Shown: piece after piece, positions 7,847 through 16,004 of the stretch
How the letters are laid out: every line of letters starts with the position of its first letter
Numbering within the stretch: the stretch's first letter is position 1
Assembly: GCA_030621085.1 (NCBI GenBank)
Contig: JAUXIJ010000037.1
Location: 1-33,119, forward strand
Direction of reading: 5' to 3'
Length of the DNA stretch: 33,119 bases
From: Candidatus Cloacimonadota bacterium
GTDB taxonomy: Bacteria; Cloacimonadota; Cloacimonadia; Cloacimonadales; TCS61
Notes under the pieces: generated by a model
Told to the model about the DNA's origin: nothing
Database searches by the model: none
Seen by the model: the letters and a program-made list of their open reading frames with translations, nothing else
Program-made: the position numbers and the translations under genes

Positions 7847-8713
7847 TTGAAAATAGCAATTGCCAGCGGAAAAGGTGGAACCGGGAAAACTACGCTTTCT
7901 GTAAATCTTGCCAGTTTTCTTGCGGAATCACGCAAAGTTGTGTTGTGCGACTTAGATGTAGAAGAACCTAATTCCGGTCTGTTTATTAAAGGTAAATTAA
8001 TCCATCGGGAAGATAAATTCAAAATGATACCAGAGTGGGAAAAAGATAGATGTACACTATGTGGTCATTGCCATAAAGTATGCAATTTTCATGCTGTTAT
8101 CCAGTTGGGAGATCAGATCATGGTTTTTCCGGAACTCTGTCACAGTTGTTATGCCTGTTCGGAATTATGTCCGGTAGACGCATTGCCTATGATCCCACAA
8201 AAGATGGGAGAGCTTAAGCAATTTAAGAAAGAAGAGCTATCTTTCGTGGAAAGCAGACTTGATATCGGTCAGGAACAGGCAGTTCCATTAATAGCACAAA
8301 CACTGGAATATTTGGATAAGAATTTTGATGATGATTTCATTAAACTTTACGATGCTCCACCAGGGACTTCCTGCCCGGTAATAGAAGCTACAAAAGACGC
8401 CGATTTTGTTATCCTGATAACAGAACCAACTCCATTCGGGCTGCATGATCTGAAGCTTGCTGTAGATACTATGCGTGAACTGAAAAAGGATTTTGGGATT
8501 ATAGTAAACCGGCATGGCATTGGAAATAATGATGTTCTAACATATTGCCAGAAGGAAAATATTCCTGTTTTATCCAAGCTTCTCAACGATCGTCGCGTAG
8601 CTGAATTATATTCACGCGGCAATCTTATCTATCAAAAAATACCGGAGTTCAAGAAACAAATTGAAAACATTGCAGATTATATTTTAAAATTGCAAAAGGA
8701 AGGCATTCGATGA
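7847..8713 (+). CDS. MinD/ParA-like ATPase with inserted 2x[4Fe-4S] ferredoxin domain (first copy)
   Basis: The product has 288 residues and starts at TTG with AAGGA 7 bases upstream. The Walker A motif SGKGGTGKTT begins at residue 7. A bacterial ferredoxin module is inserted after the second strand: C69, C72, C75, C79 and C98, C101, C104, C108, predicting two 4Fe-4S clusters. The ATPase then resumes with DAPPGTSCPV and TEPTPFGLHDL. This architecture is the one found in pairs in the anaerobe-specific ORP (orange protein) operons, where the ATPases bind each other and NifX-like proteins. ATP-driven cluster or electron handling is likely. It overlaps the second copy by ATGA, which implies tight translational coupling and probably a heterodimer. 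Confidence 0.93.
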   Translation: MKIAIASGKGGTGKTTLSVNLASFLAESRKVVLCDLDVEEPNSGLFIKGKLIHREDKFKMIPEWEKDRCTLCGHCHKVCNFHAVIQLGDQIMVFPELCHSCYACSELCPVDALPMIPQKMGELKQFKKEELSFVESRLDIGQEQAVPLIAQTLEYLDKNFDDDFIKLYDAPPGTSCPVIEATKDADFVILITEPTPFGLHDLKLAVDTMRELKKDFGIIVNRHGIGNNDVLTYCQKENIPVLSKLLNDRRVAELYSRGNLIYQKIPEFKKQIENIADYILKLQKEGIR

Positions 8714-9591
8714 AAGAAATTGTGATCATTTCCGGTAAAGGTGGTACAGGAAAAACTTCCATCACAGCTTCTTTCGCAATGTTAGGTGGTAAAGATATCG
8801 TAGTTGCAGATTGTGATGTTGATGCTGCTGATATGCATCTCTTGATGCAGCCTGATTGGGAAAGATCAGAAGATTTTTACAGCGGTGTGATAGCAGAAAT
8901 AGACCAGGAAAAATGTATAAAATGTGGAAAGTGCGCAGATGTATGCCGGTTTAATGCTATTCCGATCATTGATGAAAAATACGTTGTGAATACATTAAAC
9001 TGTGAAGGTTGTAGTTATTGCTTCCATGTATGCCCCGCCGATGCAATTTCAATGAACGAACAGAATGTTGGTGAATGGTATATTTCTAATACAAAAGCCG
9101 ACAATGTAATGGTTCACGCACGATTGGGAATCGGAGCAGAGAATTCCGGTAAGCTGGTAGCAAAAGTAAAGAATGAAGCTAAACGCATTGCTGATGAGAC
9201 AGATAAACAATTTATTGTTGTCGATGGTTCTCCGGGTATTGGCTGTCCGGTAGTTTCATCTCTTTCCGGAGCGGATTTTGTTGTTTTGGTAACGGAGCCA
9301 ACTGTATCTGGTCTGCATGACCTGAAGCGGGTTTATGAACTTGTGAAAAAATTCAACATCCCTGCGGGGTGCATTATAAATAAAGCAGATTTGAATACAA
9401 AAGTTGCACAGCAAGTTGAGAAGTTCCTAAAAAAAGAAAAAATAACTTATATTGCCGACCTGCCCTATGATGAAACATTTACCAAAGCCATGACCAAAGG
9501 ACAGACAATCGTGGAATATGACGATACCAATTTAAAGAATATTGTAGTAAACAGTTGGGAAAAAATAAAAGAACATACAAATAAAATATAG
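8710..9591 (+). CDS. MinD/ParA-like ATPase with inserted 2x[4Fe-4S] ferredoxin domain (second copy)
   Basis: This 293-residue paralogue of the preceding gene has Walker A SGKGGTGKTS and the eight ferredoxin cysteines at exactly the same residue numbers as the first copy (69, 72, 75, 79 and 98, 101, 104, 108). DGSPGIGCPV and TEPTVSGLHDLKRV mark the second half of the ATPase. Elsewhere the sequences differ widely (VVADCDVDAADMH against VVLCDLDVEEPNS), so the duplication is old and the two probably have separate roles in a complex. The ATG overlaps the stop of the first copy. In sulfate reducers homologues belong to the ORP complex. Nine bases separate it from the first NifX-like gene. Confidence 0.93.
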   Translation: MKEIVIISGKGGTGKTSITASFAMLGGKDIVVADCDVDAADMHLLMQPDWERSEDFYSGVIAEIDQEKCIKCGKCADVCRFNAIPIIDEKYVVNTLNCEGCSYCFHVCPADAISMNEQNVGEWYISNTKADNVMVHARLGIGAENSGKLVAKVKNEAKRIADETDKQFIVVDGSPGIGCPVVSSLSGADFVVLVTEPTVSGLHDLKRVYELVKKFNIPAGCIINKADLNTKVAQQVEKFLKKEKITYIADLPYDETFTKAMTKGQTIVEYDDTNLKNIVVNSWEKIKEHTNKI

Positions 9592-9600
9592 GAGAAAAAA

Positions 9601-9942
9601 ATGAAAATAGCATTTACAACTAAAGGAATCGAATGGAATTCCATGATGGATCCACGTTTTGGCAGGACAGAATTCATCGCGCTCTATGATGAAGAAAAAG
9701 ATGAATTGACCAATGTTGATAATAGATCGATAGAAAGTGTAGCTCACGGTGCTGGTCCACAAACAGCACAAAAACTATTTGATCTTAAACCCGATGTTCT
9801 TATCACAGGAAACGGACCAGGTGGGAATGCAGGTCGAGTGCTTGCTCAAGCCAATTTGAAGATATTCATTGGTGCTGGTAACATGACAGTAAAAGAAGCT
9901 TACGATGCATATAAAAAAGGTGAATTAAAAAATTCTAAGTAA
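9601..9942 (+). CDS. NifX/NifB-like dinitrogenase Fe-Mo-cofactor-type protein (first of three)
   Basis: The product has 113 residues and an AGGAG ribosome site. It has the ribonuclease H-like fold of the NifX/NifB/VnfX family (PF02579): MKIAFTTKG, DPRFGRTEFIALYD, then the glycine-rich loop ITGNGPGGNAGRVL and NLKIFIGAGNMTVKEAYDAY. Relatives outside nitrogen fixers, such as MTH1175 and the orange protein, bind or may bind metal-sulfur clusters. No nif structural genes are present, so a role in nitrogenase assembly is unlikely here. It directly follows the two ferredoxin-ATPases, the expected partner order in ORP-type loci. Confidence 0.9.
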   Translation: MKIAFTTKGIEWNSMMDPRFGRTEFIALYDEEKDELTNVDNRSIESVAHGAGPQTAQKLFDLKPDVLITGNGPGGNAGRVLAQANLKIFIGAGNMTVKEAYDAYKKGELKNSK

Positions 9943-9993
9943 CTTAAACTTCCTAAGCTTAAAAAAAATCGGATGTTTTCGAAAGAAAATTAT

Positions 9994-10383
9994 ATGAAAA
10001 AACTTAAAGTAGCCTTTGCCACAGATAATGGTAAAACATTTATGGATCGTCATTTTGGAGATGCAAAACATTATTATATTTATGAAATCAATAAGGAAAA
10101 TGCTGAATTCATCAAAGAAATCGATAATACAACCGAAGAGGAAAAGATGCATGCAGATCCCAAAAAAGCTGGAAGCATTGCTGATTTATTGAAACAGGAA
10201 AAAGTACAAGTAGCTGTCTCCAAAATATTTGGTCCTAACATTATGCGTATTAAGAAAAAATTTGTATGTATTTTAATGAAAGAAAATTCAATAGAAACCT
10301 GTATTGAGGTCATCAAAAGTAATCTTCTAACAATTGCTGAGGAATGGGAAAAAGGCGATAATAGAAACTTCCTTAAATTATAA
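9994..10383 (+). CDS. NifX-like protein, divergent (second of three)
   Basis: The product has 129 residues from the ATG at 9994; an in-frame ATG at 9973 would add seven residues, but the family N-terminus (KKLKVAFATDNGKTFMDRHFGD) fits the later start. The fold signature is visible: the RHFGDAKHYYIYEI segment, then a helix and strand. The second half differs from the other two copies. The glycine-rich loop GGxG is replaced by SKIFGPNIMRIKKKF, and the C-terminus TCIEVIKSNLLTIAEEWEKG is helical. Similar divergent members occur beside canonical ones in anaerobes. A different ligand or a structural role is possible (inference). Confidence 0.82.
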   Translation: MKKLKVAFATDNGKTFMDRHFGDAKHYYIYEINKENAEFIKEIDNTTEEEKMHADPKKAGSIADLLKQEKVQVAVSKIFGPNIMRIKKKFVCILMKENSIETCIEVIKSNLLTIAEEWEKGDNRNFLKL

Positions 10384-10389
10384 GTGAAT

Positions 10390-11028
10390 ATGAAAATAAC
10401 AATAGTTTATGATAATACTACAACAAAAGAAGGTATGATCGAAGATTGGGGGTGGTCCTGTCTAATTGAAACAGAAGAAAGAAACATTCTATTTGATACA
10501 GGTGGTAATGGGAAGATCCTTTTGGAAAATCTTGTAAATTTGAATATCGATCCCAAGTCCATTAATGATGTCGTGATTTCACATCCCGATTTCGATCATA
10601 TTGGAGGACTTTCCACTTTCTTATGTTCGAATCAGGATGCAATTGTTCACCTTCCCATTTCCTTCCGCGGAATTCGATATCCAAATGAAGTGAAATACTA
10701 TGACAAACCAACAAAGATCTACGAAAATATTTTCCTTACCGGCGAACTAGATAAAAGGGAGCAATCTTTGGCAATTAAAACAGAAAAAGGATTAATTCTG
10801 ATCATAGGTTGTGGGCATCCGGGAGTTAGGGAAATTATCGATTCGATATCTAAATTTGGAAATGTATACGCAATTATAGGTGGTTTACACGGATTTAATG
10901 AGTTTGATATTCTCGAAAATATTGAAAAAGTCTGTCCTTCTCATTGTACGAAAAACAAAGAAAAGATCAAAATGTTATATCCTGATAAATATATAGAAGG
11001 CGGAGTTGGAGAGATATTTGAGTTTTAA
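10390..11028 (+). CDS. Metallo-beta-lactamase-fold protein (COG1237-like)
   Basis: The product has 212 residues from the ATG at 10390; an in-frame GTG two codons earlier is possible. The fold is shown by NILFDTGG, the metal motif region VVISHPDFDHIGGL, GLILIIGCGHPGV, GGLHGF and CPSHCT. This is the group that includes proteins labelled 7,8-dihydropterin-6-methyl-4-(beta-D-ribofuranosyl)-aminobenzene-5'-phosphate synthase-like. The canonical H-x-H-x-D-H is here H65-P-D67-F-D69-H70, so the second His is Asp. Metal binding may still occur through Asp. The gene lies 6 bases after the second NifX-like gene and 1 base before the glycosylase gene. Its substrate is unknown. Confidence 0.85.
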   Translation: MKITIVYDNTTTKEGMIEDWGWSCLIETEERNILFDTGGNGKILLENLVNLNIDPKSINDVVISHPDFDHIGGLSTFLCSNQDAIVHLPISFRGIRYPNEVKYYDKPTKIYENIFLTGELDKREQSLAIKTEKGLILIIGCGHPGVREIIDSISKFGNVYAIIGGLHGFNEFDILENIEKVCPSHCTKNKEKIKMLYPDKYIEGGVGEIFEF

Positions 11029-11029
11029 A

Positions 11030-11590
11030 ATGTATACTAAAAAAGAACTTCAGAATTGCAAACTGTGTGATTTATATAAAACGCGTCTTAATGCTTTAGT
11101 TGGAGAAGGAAATAGAAATGCAGATATCATGTTGATTGCACAAGCTCCCGGTGAATTGGAAGATAAAGCGAATAAAATGTTTATTGGTCCTTCTGGAAAA
11201 ATGCTTGATAAATTATTGCAGAATGCCCAAATTTCCCGAGATGAAATTTATATAACAAATTTGATAAAGTGTAACTTACCGCAAAACAGAAGACCAAAAC
11301 AAAGAGAGATCAAAGCCTGTTCTAAACATTTGGATATGGAAATTGTAGAAATTAATCCAAAAATATTGGTGCCTTTAGGTTATTATGCAACGAAATATCT
11401 TTTTGAAAAATATTGTCTAAGTGAATTCACAAAAAAAGAATTTCCAAAATTGCTTGGAAATATATTCACTGTAGAAAATCGGAAAATATACCCGTTATCT
11501 CATCCTGCTTCTTTGCTTTATCATAATGAATTTATTGATAACTCTATTGAAAATTTTAGTAAACTTAAAAAATGGAGGAAAATTAAATGA
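11030..11590 (+). CDS. Family 4 (Fe-S) uracil-DNA glycosylase
   Basis: The product has 186 residues from the ATG at 11030; an in-frame TTG at 11006 is less likely. It removes uracil from DNA. Family 4 features are present. Four cluster cysteines at C10, C13, C81 and C97 match the known spacing for a 4Fe-4S cluster. Motif A is AQAPGELEDKANKMFIGPSG, where A-Q-A-P-G-E replaces the usual G-E-A-P-G-E. The leucine-loop motif includes HPASLLYH. The Fe-S cluster makes it at home in an operon devoted to clusters, although it may simply be cotranscribed. The stop overlaps the next start (ATGA). Confidence 0.92.
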   Translation: MYTKKELQNCKLCDLYKTRLNALVGEGNRNADIMLIAQAPGELEDKANKMFIGPSGKMLDKLLQNAQISRDEIYITNLIKCNLPQNRRPKQREIKACSKHLDMEIVEINPKILVPLGYYATKYLFEKYCLSEFTKKEFPKLLGNIFTVENRKIYPLSHPASLLYHNEFIDNSIENFSKLKKWRKIK

Positions 11591-12744
11591 ATGTATCCAA
11601 AAGAGTAAGCCAGATCCAGAAATCTGCAATTCATGAAATGACAAGATTATCCAAGCAGTACGATGATGTCGCTTTTTTATCATGGGCAAAACCAACTTCC
11701 GGAACACCGCAACATATCAATGATGCAGCTATTTCTGCTATAAAAAATGGATTAGTAGGTGGATATTCTCAAAACGATGGTTTGCCGGAATTGAGAGAAG
11801 AAGTCGTAAAGAAACTTAAAAGAGATAATAATATCAATGCCAATATTTCTGAATTGCTGGTAACTGTGGGAGCAATCGAAGGTCTGGCAGCTGCTGTTAT
11901 GGCAACTATTGATCCCAATGATGAAGTGATTCTGCCTACTCCTACCTATTCGACTCATATTCGTCAAGTTGAGTTAGCTTCCGGAAAACCTGTACTCGTT
12001 CCTCTTATGGAAGAAAATAATTTTGCCCTGGATATTCAAGCGATCAAGGATGCAATATCTTCCAAAACAAAAGCGATCATGTATTGTAGTCCCAGCAATC
12101 CGACTGGAACCGTTTTTTCTGAAAAGCAACTTCGCGAGATAGCAAAGATAGCTTTGGAAAACAATTTAACTATAATTACAGATGAGGCTTATGAATACTT
12201 TGTCTTTGATGATAAAAAACATTTCAGCATTGCTTCTATGCCGGAAATGAAGAAAAATGTTATTAGTACATTTACTTTTACAAAATCCTATGCAATGACT
12301 GGTTGGAGAATAGGTTATTTACACGCAGATGAAGAACTTATTCCACAAATTAAAAAAGCACATATCCCATTTGCAATTTGTGCTCCTGTTGTTTCTCAAT
12401 ATGCTGCGATTGCTGCTTTAAAAGGCTCTCAAGATTGTATAAAAGATTTTAAAGACCACTATCTGAACACAAGAAATCTGATGTGTGAACGACTTGATAA
12501 TCTTAATTCTGTATTTGACTATGTCAAACCTGGTGGTTCATATCTCATGTTTCCAAAAATTTTATTGGAAGAGGGTAAAGATTCCATTTCTTTTTGCAAA
12601 AATCTTTTAAAAGAAGCCAAAGTTTCCACAACTCCTGGGATAGCTTTTGGACCAACCGGGGAGAGTCATCTCAGATTATCTTTCTGCGTTTATGAAGAAG
12701 AGATAAATAAAGCTTTTGACAGAATGGAGAACTATTTTAAATAG
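11587..12744 (+). CDS. PLP-dependent class I/II aminotransferase
   Basis: The product has 385 residues, the normal length for fold-type I aspartate/aromatic aminotransferases. Seen are GGYSQNDGLPELREEV (substrate and PLP region), SPSNPTGTVF, ITDEAYEYFVFDD with the cofactor-binding Asp and Tyr, and TFTFTKSYAMTGWRIGYL, in which the Lys would form the Schiff base with PLP. The conserved Arg that holds the substrate carboxylate is in SHLRLSF near the C-terminus. The substrate cannot be predicted; relatives are labelled aspartate aminotransferase or PLP-dependent aminotransferase. It overlaps the glycosylase gene by 4 bases, so it is coupled to the operon. Confidence 0.92.
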   Translation: MNVSKRVSQIQKSAIHEMTRLSKQYDDVAFLSWAKPTSGTPQHINDAAISAIKNGLVGGYSQNDGLPELREEVVKKLKRDNNINANISELLVTVGAIEGLAAAVMATIDPNDEVILPTPTYSTHIRQVELASGKPVLVPLMEENNFALDIQAIKDAISSKTKAIMYCSPSNPTGTVFSEKQLREIAKIALENNLTIITDEAYEYFVFDDKKHFSIASMPEMKKNVISTFTFTKSYAMTGWRIGYLHADEELIPQIKKAHIPFAICAPVVSQYAAIAALKGSQDCIKDFKDHYLNTRNLMCERLDNLNSVFDYVKPGGSYLMFPKILLEEGKDSISFCKNLLKEAKVSTTPGIAFGPTGESHLRLSFCVYEEEINKAFDRMENYFK

Positions 12745-12753
12745 AAAAACAAT

Positions 12754-12954
12754 TTGAAACAAAAAGAATGTAAATGGTATCCATCCTGCCCGATGAAATA
12801 TTTTCTAAAGCAAGGTAAATTGGACAAAAAATGGGTAGAAAAATATTGTCATGGAGATTGGATAAAATGTATTCGTTATCAGAAAGAGGAAAATGGAATT
12901 TATCATCCGGATAATATGTTGCCAAACGGAGAAATAGATGAAAACTTATCTTGA
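12754..12954 (+). CDS. Small four-cysteine protein
   Basis: This 66-residue product starts at TTG, 9 bases after the aminotransferase stop; no strong ribosome site is seen, so the start is tentative. Cysteines lie at 6, 12, 32 and 39 (C-KWYPS-C ... C-HGDWIK-C) around a conserved-looking KLDKKWVEKYCHGDW core, with HPDNMLPNGEIDENL at the end. I recall similar short Cys proteins annotated near or together with family 4 uracil-DNA glycosylases, which fits the gene 1.2 kb upstream, but I am not certain. It could hold a metal or Fe-S cluster. It overlaps the next gene by 17 bases. Confidence 0.7.
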   Translation: MKQKECKWYPSCPMKYFLKQGKLDKKWVEKYCHGDWIKCIRYQKEENGIYHPDNMLPNGEIDENLS

Positions 12955-13795
12955 TTGTTTGCCCTGCTTTATGAACCAGGCTTTACGTGCTGGACGTATT
13001 GCTACAAACGATGAAAAAAAGATCAAAAAATTATTAGATGAAGTTGGAATATCGATCCAAAAAATTCCAATGGGACATACACCACCGGAAACCGGTGAGA
13101 TCATCTACAGAAAGATCAGTGAAATAACAGGCAACAAAGACCCGTATAAAAATATTAAAGCAAAAAATATCTCTCACGCTTTGAATTTATATCCTTCTTT
13201 AAAAAAAAAAGTTGAAAAGTCGGATGACAGACTGCTCACTGCAATCAGAATTGCAATTGCAGGAAACATCATCGATCTGGGAGTGAATAAAGAATTTGAT
13301 CTGGTTAATGATGTGGAAAAAATACTGCATCAGAAATTCGCGATCTGCGATTATAATTCCTTTATACAGGAACTAAATAAAGCAAAGGAAATTCTTTATA
13401 TCGGAGACAATTCCGGAGAAGCTGTGTTCGATAAAATTCTCATCGAAGAACTCGGAAAGCCGGTTACATTCGTGGTTCGTGAAATTCCAATAATAAACGA
13501 TATAACCAGGAAAGAAGCTGAACAGATCGGAATCGACAAAATAGCAAAAGTTATTTCTTCAGGCACAACTGCTCCAGGTACTATTATTAATCTATGTAAT
13601 GATGACTTTATTCGTAAATTTGAAAATGCGGATATGATAATCAGTAAAGGACAGGGAAATTATGAAGGACTCTCTGGAATTGACAGATCCATTTTCTTCC
13701 TTTTAAAAGTTAAATGTCCGGTTATTGCCAGAAACGTTGGAGTTAAAGAAAATGATATAGTTCTAAAAGGGAAGAATATTAAACAGGGATTATGA
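12938..13795 (+). CDS. ARMT1-like / DUF89 metal-dependent protein
   Basis: The product has 285 residues. The N-terminal MKTYLDCLPCFMNQALRA with a C7-x2-C10 pair is typical of the prokaryotic DUF89 subgroup. The core has YIGDNSGEAVFDKILIEEL (metal-binding D and N), EIPIINDITRKEA, IISSGTTAPGT and ISKGQGNYEGL. DUF89 proteins are metal-dependent phosphatases thought to remove damaging phosphorylated metabolites. The start lies inside the preceding gene, and the stop overlaps the following ATG. A run of ten A at 13201-13210 sits in the Lys-rich part of the coding sequence. Confidence 0.88.
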   Translation: MKTYLDCLPCFMNQALRAGRIATNDEKKIKKLLDEVGISIQKIPMGHTPPETGEIIYRKISEITGNKDPYKNIKAKNISHALNLYPSLKKKVEKSDDRLLTAIRIAIAGNIIDLGVNKEFDLVNDVEKILHQKFAICDYNSFIQELNKAKEILYIGDNSGEAVFDKILIEELGKPVTFVVREIPIINDITRKEAEQIGIDKIAKVISSGTTAPGTIINLCNDDFIRKFENADMIISKGQGNYEGLSGIDRSIFFLLKVKCPVIARNVGVKENDIVLKGKNIKQGL

Positions 13796-14817
13796 TGTTA
13801 GTTGAAGTTCTAAAACATGCTTTAATAATAACCGGTTTTGTCTTTGTGATAATGCTGATAATTGAATACATAAATGTTCAAACGAAAAGTGTGTGGCACG
13901 ATAGAATCCAAAGCGGAAAATGGGCACAATATTTTCTCGCAGGATTTTTGGGTGCTATCCCCGGATGTCTGGGCGCCTTCACATCAGTAGCTCTTTATTC
14001 GCATAGAGTAATATCGTTAGGAGCATTGGTAACTACCATGATCGCCACCAGTGGTGACGAGGCATTTGTAATGCTGGCAATGTTCCCAAGAAAAGCTCTG
14101 TTACTAACAATCATTATCTTTGTAGTTGGAATTATCGCAGGTTTTTTAACAGATAGATTCCTACCTTTAAAATTTATAAATAAAAAGATCAGATTAAATA
14201 AATTTTTACTTCACGATGAAGAGAAATGCGTTTGCTATCCAAAGGGAAGAATTATCGAACAATTGAAGCATTCTTCTGCTCAAAGAACTTTGTTATTATT
14301 TATTCTTTCCGTTCTTTTTATTGGAATAATTTTCAGAGGAATAGGACCAAATGAATGGAATTGGATCAGGATAACGTTGCTTATCACATCATCGATTTCA
14401 CTATTTATTGTGCTCACTGTTCCCGAACATTTCCTAGAAGACCATCTCTGGAACCACATCGTGAAAGTACATATTCCAAAGATATTCCTGTGGACATTTG
14501 CTGCACTTCTTGTTATGAACTTACTTTTAAAACACATTGATCTCGAGGGTTGGATCGAGACGAACAGGTTGATGATTTTAGCAGTTGCATGCCTGATCGG
14601 ATTGATCCCCGAATCCGGTCCGCATATGATATTCGTAACTCTTTTTGCAGAAGGTGCTATCCCTTTCAGCATACTTCTGGCCAGTTCGATCGTTCAAGAT
14701 GGACATGGTATGTTACCGCTTCTGGCAGAAAGTAAAAAAACTTTTATTGTTGTTAAGATCATAAATCTGTTAGCAGGTCTACTTGTTGGGTACATGGGGA
14801 TTATATCCGGATGGTAA
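13792..14817 (+). CDS. Putative multi-pass metal (manganese-type) exporter
   Basis: The product has 341 residues with about nine to eleven membrane helices and resembles the 10TM/11TM putative heavy-metal exporter family (ArsP_2, annotated as putative manganese transporter). Seen are the inverted-repeat-like glycine/proline motifs FLGAIPGCLGAF with IATSGDEAFVMLAMFP in the first half, and IGLIPESGPHMIF with IPFSILLASSIVQDGHGMLPLLAES in the second. A cytoplasmic loop holds a CVCYPKG motif near residue 145. The cargo is inferred only from the family name. It overlaps the ARMT1-like gene by ATGA and ends 3 bases before the MFS gene. Confidence 0.82.
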   Translation: MMLVEVLKHALIITGFVFVIMLIIEYINVQTKSVWHDRIQSGKWAQYFLAGFLGAIPGCLGAFTSVALYSHRVISLGALVTTMIATSGDEAFVMLAMFPRKALLLTIIIFVVGIIAGFLTDRFLPLKFINKKIRLNKFLLHDEEKCVCYPKGRIIEQLKHSSAQRTLLLFILSVLFIGIIFRGIGPNEWNWIRITLLITSSISLFIVLTVPEHFLEDHLWNHIVKVHIPKIFLWTFAALLVMNLLLKHIDLEGWIETNRLMILAVACLIGLIPESGPHMIFVTLFAEGAIPFSILLASSIVQDGHGMLPLLAESKKTFIVVKIINLLAGLLVGYMGIISGW

Positions 14818-14820
14818 AAA

Positions 14821-15996
14821 ATGAAAAATAAATTTCAATTTCAAAATGTATTAACTGTTTCCATTGCGCATTTGATGCATGACATATATTCATCATTCTT
14901 GGCGCCTATACTGCCACTATTAATAGATAAACTGGGAATAACTGTTTTCCTGGCTGGATTACTGGATGTAGTCCGAAAAATTCCAGCTTTGACTAATCCA
15001 TTTATCGGTCTGATAGCAGACAAGATATGTGTACGTTATTTTATTATACTGGCTCCTGCTATTACCTCTATTGCTATGAGTTTGCTGGGACTTGCTCCAC
15101 ATTATGTTGTTGTAGTAATTCTTGTTTTTATAGCAGGAATTAGTTCTGCTTTATTTCATGTTCCAGCTCCCGTAATGATAAAACATGTATCTTACGATAA
15201 GTTGGGCAAAGGTATGAGCTTTTACATGCTTGGTGGAGAACTGGCTCGTACACTTGGTCCTCTCATGATTCTTGGGGCAATCTCCCTTTGGGGTCTGGCA
15301 GGAACATACAGGTTAATTCCATTCGGATTAATTGCTTCAATTATTTTGTTTATCAGATTGAGAAAAATTGAAATTAGAAAAGATTTTGCTAAGGAAAAAG
15401 AAACGGGAGTAAGAAAAACGTTCAGGAAATTGATACCATTTTTTCTTATTATTGCCGGTTTCACTTTTTTCCGTTCTGCCATGAAAGCAGCATTAACAAT
15501 CTATCTGCCCACCTATTTAACTGCTCAGGGTTCAAGTTTGTGGACTGCGGGTGCTTCGCTTTCCATTTTGCAATTTGCCGGAGCTGGAGGAACATTTGTT
15601 TCAGGAATTATTTCTGATAAAATCGGCAGAAGAAATTCGCTGCTAATAATTGCTATTGTGAATCCGGTCCTAATGTGGTTGTTCATAAGTGTTCACGGTA
15701 TTTTTACCATTCCAGTCCTGATCATTACCGGATTCTTTTTGTTTGGAAGCGGTCCTGTGTTGCTGGCATTGGTACACGATCTGGATTCCAAACATATGTC
15801 TTTTATCAACGGTGTATATATGACAATCAACTTTATTCTAAGTTCTATTATGATCATGCTGGTGGGTATATTTTCTGACAAGATAGGGCTTGAACTAACT
15901 TATAAGATATCTGCTTTTGTTGCAATTGGCTCTATTCCTTTTGTGTTATTATTACAAAATAAGAAAAATAAAAAATCATTAAAAAAATTGTATTAG
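14821..15996 (+). CDS. Major facilitator superfamily transporter (fosmidomycin-resistance-like)
   Basis: This 391-residue protein has about twelve membrane helices, the usual MFS size. The N-terminus AHLMHDIYSSFLAPILPLLI resembles the Fsr-type group. The loop after helix 2 (FIGLIADKI) and the matching one in the second half (FVSGIISDKIGRRNSL) carry the MFS motif G-x-x-x-D-K-x-G-R-R. Its cargo is unknown. It starts 3 bases after the exporter gene and ends 8 bases before the third NifX-like gene, so it is inside the operon rather than a chance neighbour. Confidence 0.88.
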   Translation: MKNKFQFQNVLTVSIAHLMHDIYSSFLAPILPLLIDKLGITVFLAGLLDVVRKIPALTNPFIGLIADKICVRYFIILAPAITSIAMSLLGLAPHYVVVVILVFIAGISSALFHVPAPVMIKHVSYDKLGKGMSFYMLGGELARTLGPLMILGAISLWGLAGTYRLIPFGLIASIILFIRLRKIEIRKDFAKEKETGVRKTFRKLIPFFLIIAGFTFFRSAMKAALTIYLPTYLTAQGSSLWTAGASLSILQFAGAGGTFVSGIISDKIGRRNSLLIIAIVNPVLMWLFISVHGIFTIPVLIITGFFLFGSGPVLLALVHDLDSKHMSFINGVYMTINFILSSIMIMLVGIFSDKIGLELTYKISAFVAIGSIPFVLLLQNKKNKKSLKKLY

Positions 15997-16004
15997 GAGA
16001 GATC

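Noticed and set aside
9601..10383. Nitrogen-fixation cluster
   Set aside because: NifX-like proteins are present, but there is no nifH, nifD, nifK or radical SAM NifB. The neighbours fit an ORP-type locus instead.
13083..13097. Inverted repeat CACCGG-AAA-CCGGTG
   Set aside because: It lies inside the ARMT1-like coding sequence and is encoded by ordinary codons; no sign of a functional element.
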